Shown here one piece after another: positions 33,663 through 46,132 of a stretch of DNA of 64,000 nt. The stretch spans positions 30,903,001-30,967,000 of the forward strand of contig NC_080568.1 of the NCBI RefSeq assembly GCF_030253575.1, given 5' to 3'. The DNA comes from Rhododendron vialii. Its lineage: Eukaryota > Streptophyta > Magnoliopsida > Ericales > Ericaceae. The notes under the pieces were generated by a model. It did no database searches. It had not been told where the DNA came from and was given only the letters and a program-made list of their open reading frames with translations. Position 1 is the first letter of the stretch. Each line of letters opens with the position of its first letter. The position numbers and the translations under genes were made by a program.

Positions 33663-36433
33663 ATACTAATAGTTTTGATTAAGGGCAAAAACACCCCATA
33701 AAATAAGGTCTGGTCCAAGGCAGACACAGCTACGTAAAGTTAAGACAGAACTGCCTAAGCAATGGCCCCACTATCCTTTGTTCCCTTGCCTAACAACTAA
33801 CAAGTCGGCAATGGTGGAACTAATCTCTTTTCACTGTCCTTGTTCTTGATACTGTAGAGAAATCGACCAAACCAACAATAACACACCCGAAGAATAATCA
33901 ATAACAAAAAAAAGAACTCGAGACACTTATTTTTCCGTGACTTTCTAACTGCGTAGTTGAGTAAATACATCCACAACTTACACTAGTTTTCACTATGCAT
34001 CGAATAATGATAGTACAATTTACACCGATTCACGCACATAAGTATAACAAGTACTTATAACCTAGGGTTGACATAACTAATTACTGTAATACCCGCGAAG
34101 AGATACCACTTATTTCTCGGTGCTAGTTCTCATGAGTTAAAGCCTCAAATAGAACAAAATCAGGATCTCCACTCTTTTTTTCCTATGAATACAGTAGGAA
34201 ACTTTGTGCTAGCCATCAGAAAACTTAGCTTAAATTAAAAATTGGAGAAAAAAGGAGAAAGAAAGAAGAGATAAACTTATTTACGGCTTCGCGCAATCTC
34301 AGCCGTCCGTTTTGGCAACCAATGGTCCGGATTTTATAAAAACTATTCGCTAGAATAGTTAAACTATTCTCACAAATAAATTTTTTTTTTAAATCCGAAC
34401 TGTTCAAAATACTTTTGAACGCACGAGCGTCGTAAACTTTGTGTACAAATTTGCTCCAGAAGTTTTTCCCAAGAAAGAAAAGCATAGTGCCTAGCCGACT
34501 CATGGCTCCACAAGTTGGCAAATGGGGCAAACAAGTGGACATTGTCTGATTACATTTATAATCTTTATTCCAGACAGTGCTGGTTATAGACCTCGTGGTG
34601 GTTGTGAACTACGTAATACATACCCTATATTATTATATAAATATACTCATATTTTTTCTTGGTTTTTAAAAAGTTTTTTGGGACCAAAATAGGAACTTAC
34701 CAAAAATGGCCCATATAATATACCCATCTGAAAGGTTTTCAAAAAGCCACTTAAAATTAATAGAGAGAAGAGATACCGAAATATTAAATTAACAGTGATA
34801 TGAATGCAGATGTGTACGAGCAGCGATTTGAATGCAGATGTGTACGAAAATAGATGTATCTGAAATAGTCCAATTCATGTGAATTCCACATGTAAGATGC
34901 ACGTAGTACGTCCTTTGCACCTCGAATCAAATGCATTTGCACCCAAAATGTGTCAAAACATTTGTGTCACAATTATTTCTCAAATACATGCGCCTACACA
35001 ATCATCAAATCATTGCATTAGTTTGGCTATCTATGTCCATGGGGCCTCTCTTGTTTAACATGGTACCAATTCATTTTGCTATAGGGCCATATATAGGGCT
35101 ATCTATGGCCATAGAGCCTCTCTTTTTTTAGAGCATCCCAGTGGAATGGCTAAAATTGGATGGCTAGATGGAAGTTTTTTTTTGTAAAAACAGGATTTAC
35201 TTATGGAGTGATAAGTGGTCATTAGTTTATTGAGTGGATGGTGTCCCCAATGGACTAGTTAATGTTTTCATATGAAAACAAAAAAAAAATACTCCTTCCG
35301 TTCCTAAATGGTAGTCCACCATGAAAATACCTGTTGACGATCAAAAAAAAATTGAAAATACTTGATATTTTCGAACCAAAATATAAGGTGTTTCTGTGCA
35401 TAATTTTTTTAAATTTATTGACACCAAATTAAACGTCTCATTCTTATATTTTGGTTTGAAAATTGTGTGTATTTTTCTGAGTGCATAAATAGGTGGCCAA
35501 ATCTATAGGCCGAGTTATTGAGCGATAGACTAATGACCTAATTTATCTAGTTTATTGAAGTTAGCTTGTGTGCATTCACTAGTTAAAGTTTTAGTCATTC
35601 ACGCTATTGCAGGGACGGAACTAGCATTTCGTGAACGCGGGGGCCGAACTATGCACAACAAGATTTTGAAATTTCAAGGTATGAAAATCTAATACATAGT
35701 TTGTTTGGTTTGGGTTTTGAGAGAGGTTTTTGGGGTAATGAGAAGAGAGATAGAAAGAGTAATAATAGTAATAATTGAAGAGAAAACTTCTTAAAGACCG
35801 TGCGTAGAAAAACGGATTGGATTTTGGGATCTAAACGAACACAGTCTAAATCATTGACATTTCTGTATAAAACACAATATCTATAAGTGCTCGTAATAAA
35901 CAAAAAATAACTAATATTAATATATATTGAATTTTTTTATAAAATAAAAAAGCAAAAATTGCGCGGGGGCCTTGGCCCTCATAAGACCACTCCTACTTCT
36001 GGCTCAGCCATATTTTGAGTGATTTATATGGTCCATTGGAGATGCTCGTGTTTTAACATGGTTTAGGGGGTGTTCCAGGTAAGGTTCCTTTTTTAAAAGT
36101 TTTTTTTCTTCAATTTTCAAACTCAAATATAATGAAAATAAAAAATAAATTTTTTATTTTTCTTGCACCGTATAAAAAATCTCAATGAAATCTATCAAAC
36201 AAAATCCATATTAGTAGAAAAATTATTTACGTAAATACATAAATTTTGAGCTTGAAATTACCTTCCTTTTTCCAAAACCTTCTTTTTCTTTAGTTGAAAT
36301 ACCACCTTAGACAGGTTTACCATTCATTTGGCTATTTATGGCCATAGGGCCTCTCTTGTTTAAGGTACTGGTGCCAATCTAGGGCGTAGTTGTGGTCCTG
36401 GGTCTCACTACACGGTTCCACTTTTTTCATCAG
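33663..36433. other. gene-free, repeat-derived spacer
   Basis: No gene recognised. From 35290 TACTCCTTCCGTTCCTAAAT resembles one end of a Stowaway-type MITE without a clear partner. About 34305-34440 contains inverted AAATCCG/CGGATTT-type blocks of another MITE-like hairpin. 35040-35110 has a locally repeated TTTGGCTATCTATGGCCATA phrase that recurs at 36320. Confidence 0.45.
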
Positions 36434-36461
36434 GCCCTTCCAACGGACACAAGCTAATTAA

Positions 36462-36512
<51 letters not shown>

Positions 36513-36705
36513 CACACTAGCTATATACAAATGTACAAACCTAAAAAAAGGAAAGGAGGAAAACAGGACACATAGCCCTTCCAACGGACACAAGCTAATT
36601 AACCATCTCTCTCTCTCTCTCTCAGTACTCTCATATCCCACTAGCTAATACTACAAATGTACAAACCTAGAAAAAGAAAAGGAGGAAAAGAGGACACATA
36701 ACATA
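36434..36705 (+). repeat. 141-bp direct tandem duplication with CT microsatellites
   Basis: Units 36434-36574 and 36575-36705 both start GCCCTTCCAACGGACACAAG, contain a CT run of different length, then AATGTACAAACCTA and GGAGGAAAA..GGACACATA. Confidence 0.9.
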
Positions 36706-36789
36706 AACTACAGGTTAGTCCTTATTTTGGACAGCCCGTGAGCCCTTAAGCTGCAACACACGAGGGCACCACTGTATTAAACCCATGTC

Positions 36790-36791
<2 letters not shown>

Positions 36792-36861
<70 letters not shown>
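36792..36861. repeat. long (CT)n microsatellite
   Basis: About 70 bases of pure CT. Read on the other strand it encodes only Arg-Glu repeats. Confidence 0.95.
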
Positions 36862-36862
<1 letters not shown>

Positions 36863-37383
36863 TTTTGTATGTACATACGGGGACAAGCCAATTCAATGGT
36901 GCCATGCAGAGTTGTTGTTCTCGGTGGACCCCGCCCCACATTGGCTGCATCCATAGTTTAGTCCCTCACCGCCCTAGCTAAAAGACTACTAAGTCATGGC
37001 TTTGGAATACAGAATCTTTAAAACCATCTTTCCTTATCTCTCAATATGAAAAGAAGAAAAAAGAAAAAAACTTTATATATGAAAGATAAAGATGAAATGA
37101 AGAAAACTTATATATAAACTAAATATAAGTATTAGGTGGTGAGTTCCACATGTTTCTCTCGTGTACAGTAATGTTTAAGGCCCGGCCTTATTAAGCTTTA
37201 GCTACAAGCTGTTTTTATGATTAATTTCTAAAGGATTATAGAAACAAGGTTTTGTCAAAAATTCCAATTAATAAATGAAAAAAATAAAAAAAAACTCTCT
37301 TACTCCAAAAGTCTAATAAAATTTTAAATCTCCTTTATTCAAAGAACCGAACAAAAGAATACACGGTAAAACCTACCCGAAAA

Positions 37384-37386
<3 letters not shown>

Positions 37387-37455
<69 letters not shown>
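37387..37455. repeat. compound (CT)n(TA)n microsatellite
   Basis: A CT run of about 46 bases directly followed by a TA run. Confidence 0.95.
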
Positions 37456-37984
37456 TTGTCTTTTAGAATTTGTCCAAGCTCACGTTATTAGTGGTGTGGA
37501 AATTTTATATCCATCTTGAGGTCCCAAATGTTATTAAGTGATCATTTATTCCACTCCCAAGTAATGTGGGATTCATTTTCTTAACATCCCCCCTCACATA
37601 CAGCCGCATTTGAGGTCTGATATGTGTGGCTATTTTTTTGGTCTTATCATCGTGCAGCCTTTTTTGCTAGTCTGTCATCGTGGGGTATAGATTGTAAATT
37701 TTATTTTCAAATGTGGGGTGAAAAGGGCTCCGCTTTGATATCATGTGGAAACTTTATATCCATCTCAAAACCAATTGGCAATGAGTGGAGAGGTTCCAAA
37801 TGTTATTAAGTGATCACCCATTTTACTCCCAAGCAATGTGAAATTCATTTTCTTAACAAGTGGATCCACCAAAGAGCTTCAAGATTTGTCTATGGCCAAA
37901 TTCAATTGTCACTTCCTGTGATCAAATTAACAACGTAGCCATCTTATTTTCCATTTATATTATATAGGAGTATTATATATATAT

Positions 37985-38140
37985 ATATTGAGGCGGTTCC
38001 GGGGACACCTAAAAAAACATCCCAAAGTTTTCGATCGAATTTCGATGATTTGAGCCGCTCAATATAATCAGAACGTAATTTTAAGGGTACCCATGAAAAA
38101 TCAGTAAAAAAAATGACCAGAAAGGGTTTCATATATGTTG
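37985..38140. mobile_element. single arm of the 45674-46062 foldback family
   Basis: Shares TTTCGATGATTTGAGCCGCTC, AACGTAATTTTAAGGGTACC and AAATCAGTAAAAAAAATGACC with the left arm of the foldback element in the bHLH intron. No opposite arm is nearby, so it is a half element. Confidence 0.65.
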
Positions 38141-38198
38141 GTGAAGCAAAATGTGGTACAAAAGGCGGCCTATATATTTTGAGACTGTCTTATTTGCA

Positions 38199-38403
38199 GA
38201 GGTGCTATAAACAGGCTTTTACAGCACTAGCCAATCTCAGCCATCTATTCGTGCAATCAATGGCTAAAATTCGTTTTCAATTATGACCTGTCACAATTAA
38301 CTCTTTCTCAAAAAAAATTCATTAACATCTTGACCGTCAAAAGTGTTTTAGACAGTCACGATTGAGTGCTATAAATAAGTATTATACTTATTTACAGCAC
38401 CTC
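38199..38403. mobile_element. 205-bp MITE
   Basis: Ends GAGGTGCTATAAACAGG (38199) and CTTATTTACAGCACCTC (to 38403) are inverted repeats with a few mismatches. Interior has no frame. Target duplication not visible. Confidence 0.6.
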
Positions 38404-38647
38404 CGTAAAAACGATTTTCTCCTGTCAGGGTCCCTCATGATAATTAATCTCATTCCAGTGAAGCAGTATGTACCTCATAATAATTAATATAGGTCGTACC
38501 ACGACTATGGACCATTCTCAAATTCCATTTAAGAGAGGAGGAAAATGCTACTTAGATACTTATGCATGTTAACGTAACAGCAATTTATATGTAAAATAAT
38601 GGCAATATTATATTTTACAATAAAATATATAGCCAAAGATCATCCAT

Positions 38648-38709
38648 GAGAATTGTCCCCAAAATTAGGCGAACGATTGAGAATTGTCCCCAAAATTAGG
38701 CGAATGATT
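38648..38709 (+). repeat. 31-bp unit repeated twice in tandem
   Basis: GAGAATTGTCCCCAAAATTA then GGCGAACGATT, followed immediately by a second near-identical unit. Confidence 0.9.
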
Positions 38710-39042
38710 GAGATGGATATCGATTTATAGAAAAGCTTGATTGGTTATATATATATATGCAAGAGAAAGAAGAGATATTTTTAAAGAAAAGAAAGGAGCG
38801 AAACAAATTGATTTAGGGCTATCTTTTATTACTTCCGAGACTCGCGATAGTGGCTGGTCTAGAAATTTGCAAATATCAATGGCACTAATTAATTCTTCGG
38901 AATGATAAAACGAAAAAATATTCTAAATCTCCTGGAGTCCGAGCATAAAAAAGTGAAAATGTGCTATCATGTCTCGAGATTTTCATTAGCGATTCTCACA
39001 TGGCTGGCCATGTAGATTTAAAACAAACTAACCAAAACATGA

Positions 39043-39338
39043 TTCTACATCACACTCAAGCCATTACGTTACGACGAAACCAAGCCCTCGAGGCTTCGCT
39101 TCATCATTTACCATGACAAGGATGGCGCGACGGATGACCGATCGATCATCAATTTGTTTGAATGGGACATGGCATAGCTACGCATGAAGGTTCTACATCA
39201 CACTCAAGCCATTATGTTACAACGAAACCAAGCCCTCGAGGCTTCGCGTCGTCATTTACTATGACAATGATGGCGCGACGTATGACCAATCGATCATCAA
39301 CATGTTTGAATGGGACATGGCATAGCTACGCATGAAGG
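39043..39338 (+). repeat. 148-bp direct tandem duplication
   Basis: Units 39043-39190 and 39191-39338 share TTCTACATCACACTCAAGCC, AACCAAGCCCTCGAGGCTTC and GAATGGGACATGGCATAGCT at about 90% identity. GC content is higher than the surroundings. No protein family recognised in any frame. Confidence 0.9.
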
Positions 39339-40352
39339 TCATTAATTATCATCATATCATGTATCATGTCATGTGTTTACATGCATGTCGAGTGATTGTT
39401 CCTTGCTCCTGAAGCATTGGTGCGCACCACATTCGTGTTGACTCTCCAAACTTTGGTATGGATACCACACAAATGTGTTGTACAGAGGCCTTGTACTGAA
39501 CGCAATGCATGTCATGTGCTTATTTGCTTGCCGACATTCGTGTGTGGTCACTTCTCATTGTTTTTTTTTTTTTTCCTTTCTCTCTTTTGATCCGCGTGAA
39601 GTAGCAACGACTACAAGAATTTTCCAAAGGGGTCAGAAAAATTGTTTAGATTTTGAATGCCAAAGTTATTTTGTCTTGTTCTCTTCCATTTTCAAAAAGA
39701 ATTTTTCAAAAAATGCCCCCTAGATTTTTCATACTTCCAACATTTCTCTCTCTATTCATCTCTACTTATTATCCCTACTATTTTTCAAAAAAAATTTCAA
39801 AACACAAACCAAACAAAACATTAAAATTACTCAAAACATATAAAGATTGTCTCCATGCAACCAACTCATTTGTTCTACACCGGCCACTCTTTCTATAGTG
39901 CGAAAATAAACGCATAGAATCCGCGTTAAAAAGAACTTTGACAAACAGATCTAAGATGACGAAGGACAACACGCGATACAGGCGTAAATCCTATGGCTTG
40001 ACGGGGAGAGATCGAGATAGATCGAGAGGTGTTAGGCTATTTTTGTACGCTAAAATAAATGGCTGTGATGTTGCAGACGTCAGGTAATCTATACGGATGC
40101 TGACTCGCCGTTGTAAAGTCGTTGTAGGAGACAAGTCTAATAGTCTCTCTATACCCTTTAATCAGAGTCCTTTGCTTTCATTGTGAATCAAATTTGGGGA
40201 ACAGTATTTCTGTTAGTTTCTTCCAGAGAGACAGTGGACAAGAGCATAAATCCAATGATATTTCAATTTTCAAGGTCCCATTCCTCTATGTGAACTCACA
40301 ATCACATAGATGGCTTGCCTGTGTACGGGAGTAAACTTAATTTGAGAAATAA
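39339..40352. other. gene-free spacer
   Basis: Short frames only; nothing recognised. Ends at the retroposed segment that starts with a poly-T tract near 40362. Confidence 0.4.
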
Positions 40353-41076
40353 ACTAGCGCTTTTTTTTTTTTTGGACGAAAGTGAGAAGTTGTATTGATG
40401 ATAGCATAACGATACTTAAAATATGGATCGAATTCATTACAAATATCTTGGACACTTCCAAACTCATTGTCTAACAAATACAAAACGAGAAAAGTACAGG
40501 GTGATTGATGTCTTTCACTCTAACCCAAACATTGCCTGACACATATTCTGCTGATCTGTCATGTTTCCTAGCAATTTCAAAAAGAGATAAAGTGTTAGGC
40601 AAAAAAAAAAAAAAAAAGACAATAAATATCGAGACGATCAGATCAAATGAACTCCAACCAAGTATGAACACACCAATAAACTCCCAAAACTACACATCTG
40701 ACAAGTCACCATAATCTCCAGCAAAGACGAGGGTAGTATAGCACTGTTGACACAGATACCGTTGTGAAGCAACATCATCTGAAAGAACACGATCTGTAGA
40801 CGTAATCTTTGCTTCAAGATGAAACTAATAATTCTCACAAAAAGAAGAGAGAAAACTCTCACGGAAAGGAAAGACATAACTCTCATAAATCAGACAGCAA
40901 GTCGTTGATCTGAAGAACAAGAAAAACAAACTAAAGAAAGAGAGATCGGGAGAGAGAACTAGTATCATGGTCTTCTCCTCCCGCTGCCATATTAGGATTG
41001 TGAAACCCTAAGGGAAAGGGGAAGCGAAAAGAAAGGTAAATGTAACGGCTAGAGTTTCGGGGAGTTTCTAACTAGC
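40353..41076 (-). mobile_element. retroposed segment with poly(A) end, - strand
   Basis: Begins on the + strand with a T run (40362-40375), the poly(A) tail of a minus-strand insertion, and is bounded by AACTAGC at 40353-40359 and 41070-41076, a possible target duplication. Reversed, the far end carries CCCTTAGGGTTTCACAATCC and then an ATG at about 40990 followed by a short frame (MAAGGEDHDTSSLSRS) that soon stops. It could be a 5'/3'-joined, internally deleted LINE or another retrocopy. Confidence 0.45.
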
Positions 41077-41426
41077 TTCTTAATTTTTTTTGAACCTAAC
41101 TAGCTTCTTAATTAAATATTTGAATTTTGCACTAAATGGTTTATTGACCATCTCTATTATTTATTACTCATTTCTTGCTTTTATTTCTCCTTCTTACATA
41201 TCTTTCTTCGAGGGAATTAAAGGTGGTTTATACACTAAAAAACAACCAACCATTTAGGTGTTTCTAGACCTGAAAATATAAACCACCAGTCTAGCTAGCT
41301 AGATGAGACTAGAGTAGATATATCTAGACATGCTGAACGAGCTATTAATTATATGAATTAATCTAGAACCCCCAACGTCCGATCAAAAAATATCTAGAAC
41401 CGCAACGTACCCATTTTGAAACGCTT

Positions 41427-41560
41427 TTTTTTTTTTGGTAAGTCGGAATTCATTCAAATTAAAACGAAACAGAGCACCGCAGCATAGGTGCGAGCACAGT
41501 AGAGAATATTACAGACCCAAAAGAAAAAGAACTTACTCGCACAAGTTTTTAAGGCCCATA
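41427..41560 (-). mobile_element. LINE-like 3' tail, - strand
   Basis: A T run at 41427-41440 followed by GGTAAGTCGGAATTCATTCA, i.e. reversed ...TGAATTCCGACTTACC-A(n), typical of 5'-truncated plant LINE tails with a poly(A). Extent to the right is approximate. Confidence 0.5.
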
Positions 41561-41735
41561 CACACTGCACCCCGATAGTATGTGAGTGTGTCAAAATTGG
41601 TGTAGTTGTGCATGTTTGATATCAATATATAAGACTTTTGCACGAAATGACGCGATTCGATATTACATATGAACCTTCACTTTGAAACCAAACACACATT
41701 CATCAGATGGCTGTTACTTTATTTTATTTTCAATA

Positions 41736-41897
41736 TTGTATACATTAACGGAAAGTTAGTAGGTTAGTCCACATGTGTGTTTCAGAGGCTACTCAGAGTC
41801 CTGAATTTCAAACGCCCATGACAAGATTCGAACTCTGGCCGGCTTTTCACATGGGGAGAACCAATGGATGCGAACTGGGCTAGAGCCGGCCCCTTGG
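41736..41897 (-). mobile_element. second-family SINE, - strand
   Basis: Reversed: a GGCCGGCTCTAGCCCAGTT-like A-box region, B-box-like AGAGTTCGAATCTTG, then the family 3' end AATGTATACAATATTG before an A-rich tail. Matches 22469-22650 and 32600-32806. Confidence 0.7.
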
Positions 41898-42201
41898 CAG
41901 ATGGCTGTTATTTAACAACAGAGTAATGTGGCCTTTTGTTGTCATTTCATTTTATTACAGAATCAAACATACATGAACGTGACGTACATGCCTTTGGGTT
42001 TTTGAACTCTATAATATGTACTTAATATTAAGTCACCAGGGTAGGTTGAATTTTTGCTAGCAGCTCTAGAAGAGTTTAAAACTCTTTATATTCTCTTTAT
42101 TTTTATTTTTATTTTTGTATTTCTATTGTACTGATACCATTCATCTCTATGCCGATCAGAAAAAATAAGTATCCGTGAGTATATATGTGTACATACATAT
42201 A

Positions 42202-42520
42202 TTTTTTTTTATCGGCAAAAAGATTATATTATTAAAAACTTGATAAGGGTACATCAAGGAAAAAGAAAGAAAGCAGAGGCCGAAAACAGCCGGTCGGAAA
42301 ATAAGACAAAAGGAAAATATCCTAAATCAGAAAAGAAATCAAACATCATAGCTGGAGCACCCTTTGAGCTGCAAAACAGAGATTTTAGCTACAACCCAAA
42401 GCATCACCAGACACATTAAGGCAATTGGAGCACAGATTGATCAAACGAACATTAACCACCGTGAGTACTTGCTTTCACTTCAATAAGCAAGGAAATAAGA
42501 CCTTCTCAGCACTTATATTC
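42202..42520 (-). mobile_element. LINE 3' tail, - strand
   Basis: T run followed by ATCGGCAAAAAGATTATATT: reversed this is AATATAATCTTTTTGCCGAT-A(n), the common plant L1-type ending. Upstream part (right) is a diverged 3' untranslated region without frame. Confidence 0.6.
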
Positions 42521-43215
42521 TAGAATTGCAGACCCCCACCTCTCTTGGCCCTCCCAAAAGATAGGAGTTGACAGGAGAGAAACATATATAGCAAGAGACC
42601 AGCACATTATTGGAAAAAACAGCAGCACCAAACAATTTGTGTACATACATATATCAAAGGATGATGAAAATATATGGAGTTATTTTTCCCAATTCTCTTG
42701 TTACAATCTTTTACTCTCTCTTTTTTTAGGGTTGTGTTATCCTTTTATGTGAAAGAACTGAACAAAAGTAAAGATTATTGTAAATTCACATCGGGAAAAA
42801 AAGAAGAAAAAAGAAGAAGAAGAAGTGTAGTGGAAGACTTGTCACTGGGTCACGTGTCCCCACTTAATTCTAGAATTTCTGTTCTATTTTTAGTGTGGAA
42901 GAAGATAAATTTTATTTCCGACGGGTACACAATTTATTTATAGTGAGATATACAGAGAGGGATATGTGTTTTCTTTTTTTCGAATAAAATTCTTCATGAG
43001 ACCACACATCACTTCCAAAAGCAAAGCTACAGTCCAGTCATTTTGTTTTTTTGGTTCCTAAGGAGAACCTCTGTAGTCAATAGTCATGTCGACGAGGAGG
43101 AATCTCTGCAGAGAGGCAAGATTTTCTGTGTCGAAAACTTTTGTGCCTCTATATCGAGGGGTTTTTCGGCCGTTGAATTTAAAACATTAAAAAAAAATTA
43201 CACAATCCCCTTGGC
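42521..43215. other. gene-free spacer
   Basis: AT-rich, includes an AAGAAG-rich run near 42800. Nothing recognised. Confidence 0.4.
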
Positions 43216-43355
43216 AAAGAGGCACAGGATTTTTGGGACCGAGGAAATCGGACCCCCTCTACGTAAGGTTATTCGAAAATCCCTCGGCACAAAGGCACAG
43301 AATTTTCGGGACAGAGGATATCAACCCCTCTGTAAAAGGTTATTCCAAAAAAAAA
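43216..43355 (+). repeat. ~70-bp direct tandem duplication
   Basis: Two units (about 43216-43285 and 43286-43355) share AAAGAGGCACAG/AAAGGCACAGAATTT, GGGAC.GAGGA and GTAAGGTTATTC/AAAAGGTTATTCC. Confidence 0.65.
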
Positions 43356-44584
43356 GGTCAAAATACACAGAACGGTAAATCCAACTGTAATAACAGAACA
43401 ACTGTAACAACAGTGACTAAGAATAATCACACGCCATTAAAATACAGCAACGGTACTATATATAATTCTCTTACATTAATTTAAATCATGGGCCTAAACT
43501 TTCTACGTACTATTATAACCACCACATAAGATCTACCAAAGATCTGGTCATTGTTTGGTCGGTCACACATTGTCCTTATCTGTCTCCCTTGTATTCTACA
43601 AAATGAATGTATAATCAATTACGTTTACAGATCCAAACACAGATATGTCTTTCAAAAGTCGAGTCGGTTTCGCGAATCGTGCGATTAATCACTCTCACGA
43701 ATGATTTGTGTTCAGTGTCTCTGTGCACGTAGAAGTGTAGATATTCTAATTCATCGATCCATTGATTTTGCTTCTTCCTGATCGATCTGCCTTCCGAGCC
43801 CGTCTCCACTGGTGTATATATATTGTACTAAGGCGTGTAATTAGTACTCGCTTAATTAGGCATTAATCCTTCATTTCGGGGTCCTTTCCTCTCTCTATTT
43901 CTGCTGCATGCTGTGGATTTTTCCTCACACACTGCAGAGTCCATGTTAATAAATTAAAAGACAAAACCAAAATAAAGCAAAACAGAAATCGATCGAGAAA
44001 TAAAAGAGTTCTTTTTGAACTGCTGAGAATTAGAAATAAATAAAAGAGTTGGAAATTCAATTCAAGCTTTGTCCATAGATAGTAAATACGTACTCTTTTG
44101 ATGTAATAGTATCTTTTAGCGAATTCTATTTATGAGAAACGATTCACAAAAACAGAACCATTGATTCGTCTGCACGAGACGAAAGCTCTCTTATACAGAT
44201 TTTTTTGTTATTTTATTGGTAAAATCAAAGTTTATAAACTAAAAAAAAAAAAAAATTTACAATGTGTTATTTTCACGTTGTATGACTTGCCAATCAAATG
44301 CTAGGATTATTTTCATGCACCTCTCAGAATGATCTAGCAGTGACATCTTTGAAATTATGGCTCACATTAGTCATGTCATGTCAATTTATTTGGTATTTTG
44401 AACAACACTTTTTAAGATCAAGACACATGCATACATGATGGCGTGATCACTATGTATATATGCCCCAAACTTTCACTAGAAATGCAGCTGTCCACAGCAC
44501 TAATTTTGGTGTCTTGTGAAATAACCAGAAGGCTCTACAGATTATTCTATAACTATTCATGATTTGATATGTATAGTCTGGGTT
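43356..44584. other. gene-free spacer downstream of the bHLH gene
   Basis: No gene or RNA recognised. The 3' untranslated region of the - strand bHLH gene presumably ends somewhere to the right of 44585. Confidence 0.4.
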
Positions 44585-44776
44585 AATCTGGTTGGTTGGT
44601 GGGTTTGCTCCCCACACGATTGACCAGTGTTCGATTCTCGGAATCGGACCGCAAGAAAGTAATTTCTTGTGAATTCTATAGTCCAGCGCGGATGGCCAGC
44701 CTTTGACCGGACCGGAGATGGAATTAGTTGAGGTGCGCGTAAACTAGCCCGAACACCCCTGATTGTCGGAAAAAAA
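44585..44776 (+). mobile_element. Au-type SINE, + strand
   Basis: GGTTGGTTGGTGGGTTTGCTC in the A-box region, B-box-like GTTCGATTCTCGG, then GTTGAGGTGCGCGTAAACTA and a GATTGTCGG end followed by an A-rich tail. The best-preserved + strand copy of this family, just downstream of the bHLH stop codon. Confidence 0.8.
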
Positions 44777-44942
44777 TAAAAAAGAACTATCCATATGCAT
44801 ATATAGACTATATATATAGTACTTGTTCTCCTATTTAATTAATGATTAAATTAAACATGTGATACATTATATGGGACAGTGATTAGAGGGCTTACCAGAT
44901 GGTTTGTAGGGCATGCAGCTGTTTCTAGCTCGATAAATTATA

Positions 44943-46060
44943 TTAATGAAAAGAACACAAGTTGAAGTTGTTGTGGCTGATCAATCCAGATTGATTCACA
45001 AGTTTTTGTCTTTGCTCATCCACATCCCACACCAGCTGTCCATTATCCTGAGAGTGATATATATATTTGTCTAAATTAAAGCACCAAAAAAAACTTGGGT
45101 TTTTCTTCCTAGTATGCTACAAAACATTTTACTCCGGCCCTCTCCGCCGTCCTGTTTGCTCCCTGAGGAAGACCGTGTCATTTTGAACTCCGAAAATAAA
45201 TTACTTCTCGAAATTATAGTCTTAACCGTTTGGAACGGCTCAATGAGTACTTTTGAACGGTATCAAAAAGTTCGAAGAAGTAATATTCTCGAAATTAAGC
45301 AACTTATTTTTCAAGGTCAAAATGTCACGACTTTTCCGAAGGCAAGTAAAATGGAATTGGAACCACACCTGAGGGTGCAGAGTATGAGGAAACTGCAGTT
45401 GCTGATCAAATAGGAGAGAAGAAATGTTGTCCAGGAGAGGATAAGTACTGTCTTGTGGTGGGAAGGTGGGTGAATCATGAGGAAAACCAATTGGCAGGGA
45501 TGAATTGTTGCATGGCTGCCCATTTGGCAATATTGGGGATTCCATGCTGCTCAATCTCTGGATAAATTTATGTTAGAGAGACAAAGATCCAACATTAGCT
45601 TCAATGCTCAACATAAATGTTACTAAAATAGTGGAGTATATAGAAACCAACAAAGACATATATATATATATATAGACACACACACACACACCCTACGGAT
45701 CCAATGAGAGATCCCGCACGGTGTTACCGAGCGAGACTCCCCTTTTCCGAGCAAATTTCGATGATCCGAGCTGCTCAAAGTGTGCAGAACGTGATTTTAA
45801 GGGTACTTGAGAGAAATCAGCAAAAAAAATGATCGGAAAGGGCTTGATCTGAGTAGTTTTTTACTGAACCATTTAATAAAAAAAACTGTTCAGATCAAAC
45901 CCTTTACGATCATTTTTTTTGCTGATTTCTTGAAAGTACCTTTAAAATCACATTCTGATCACTTTGAGCGATTCGGATCATCGAAATTTACTCGGAAAAT
46001 GGGAGATCCGCATAATAGCACCATGTGGGATCCCTTATGGGATCCAGACTGTGTGTGTCT

Positions 46061-46132
<72 letters not shown>

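Noticed and set aside
36715..36954. Arg-Glu repeat frame
   Set aside because: Translation of a CT microsatellite on the opposite strand.
43043..43484. Two overlapping + strand frames
   Set aside because: They span a ~70-bp tandem duplication and have no domain or splice context.
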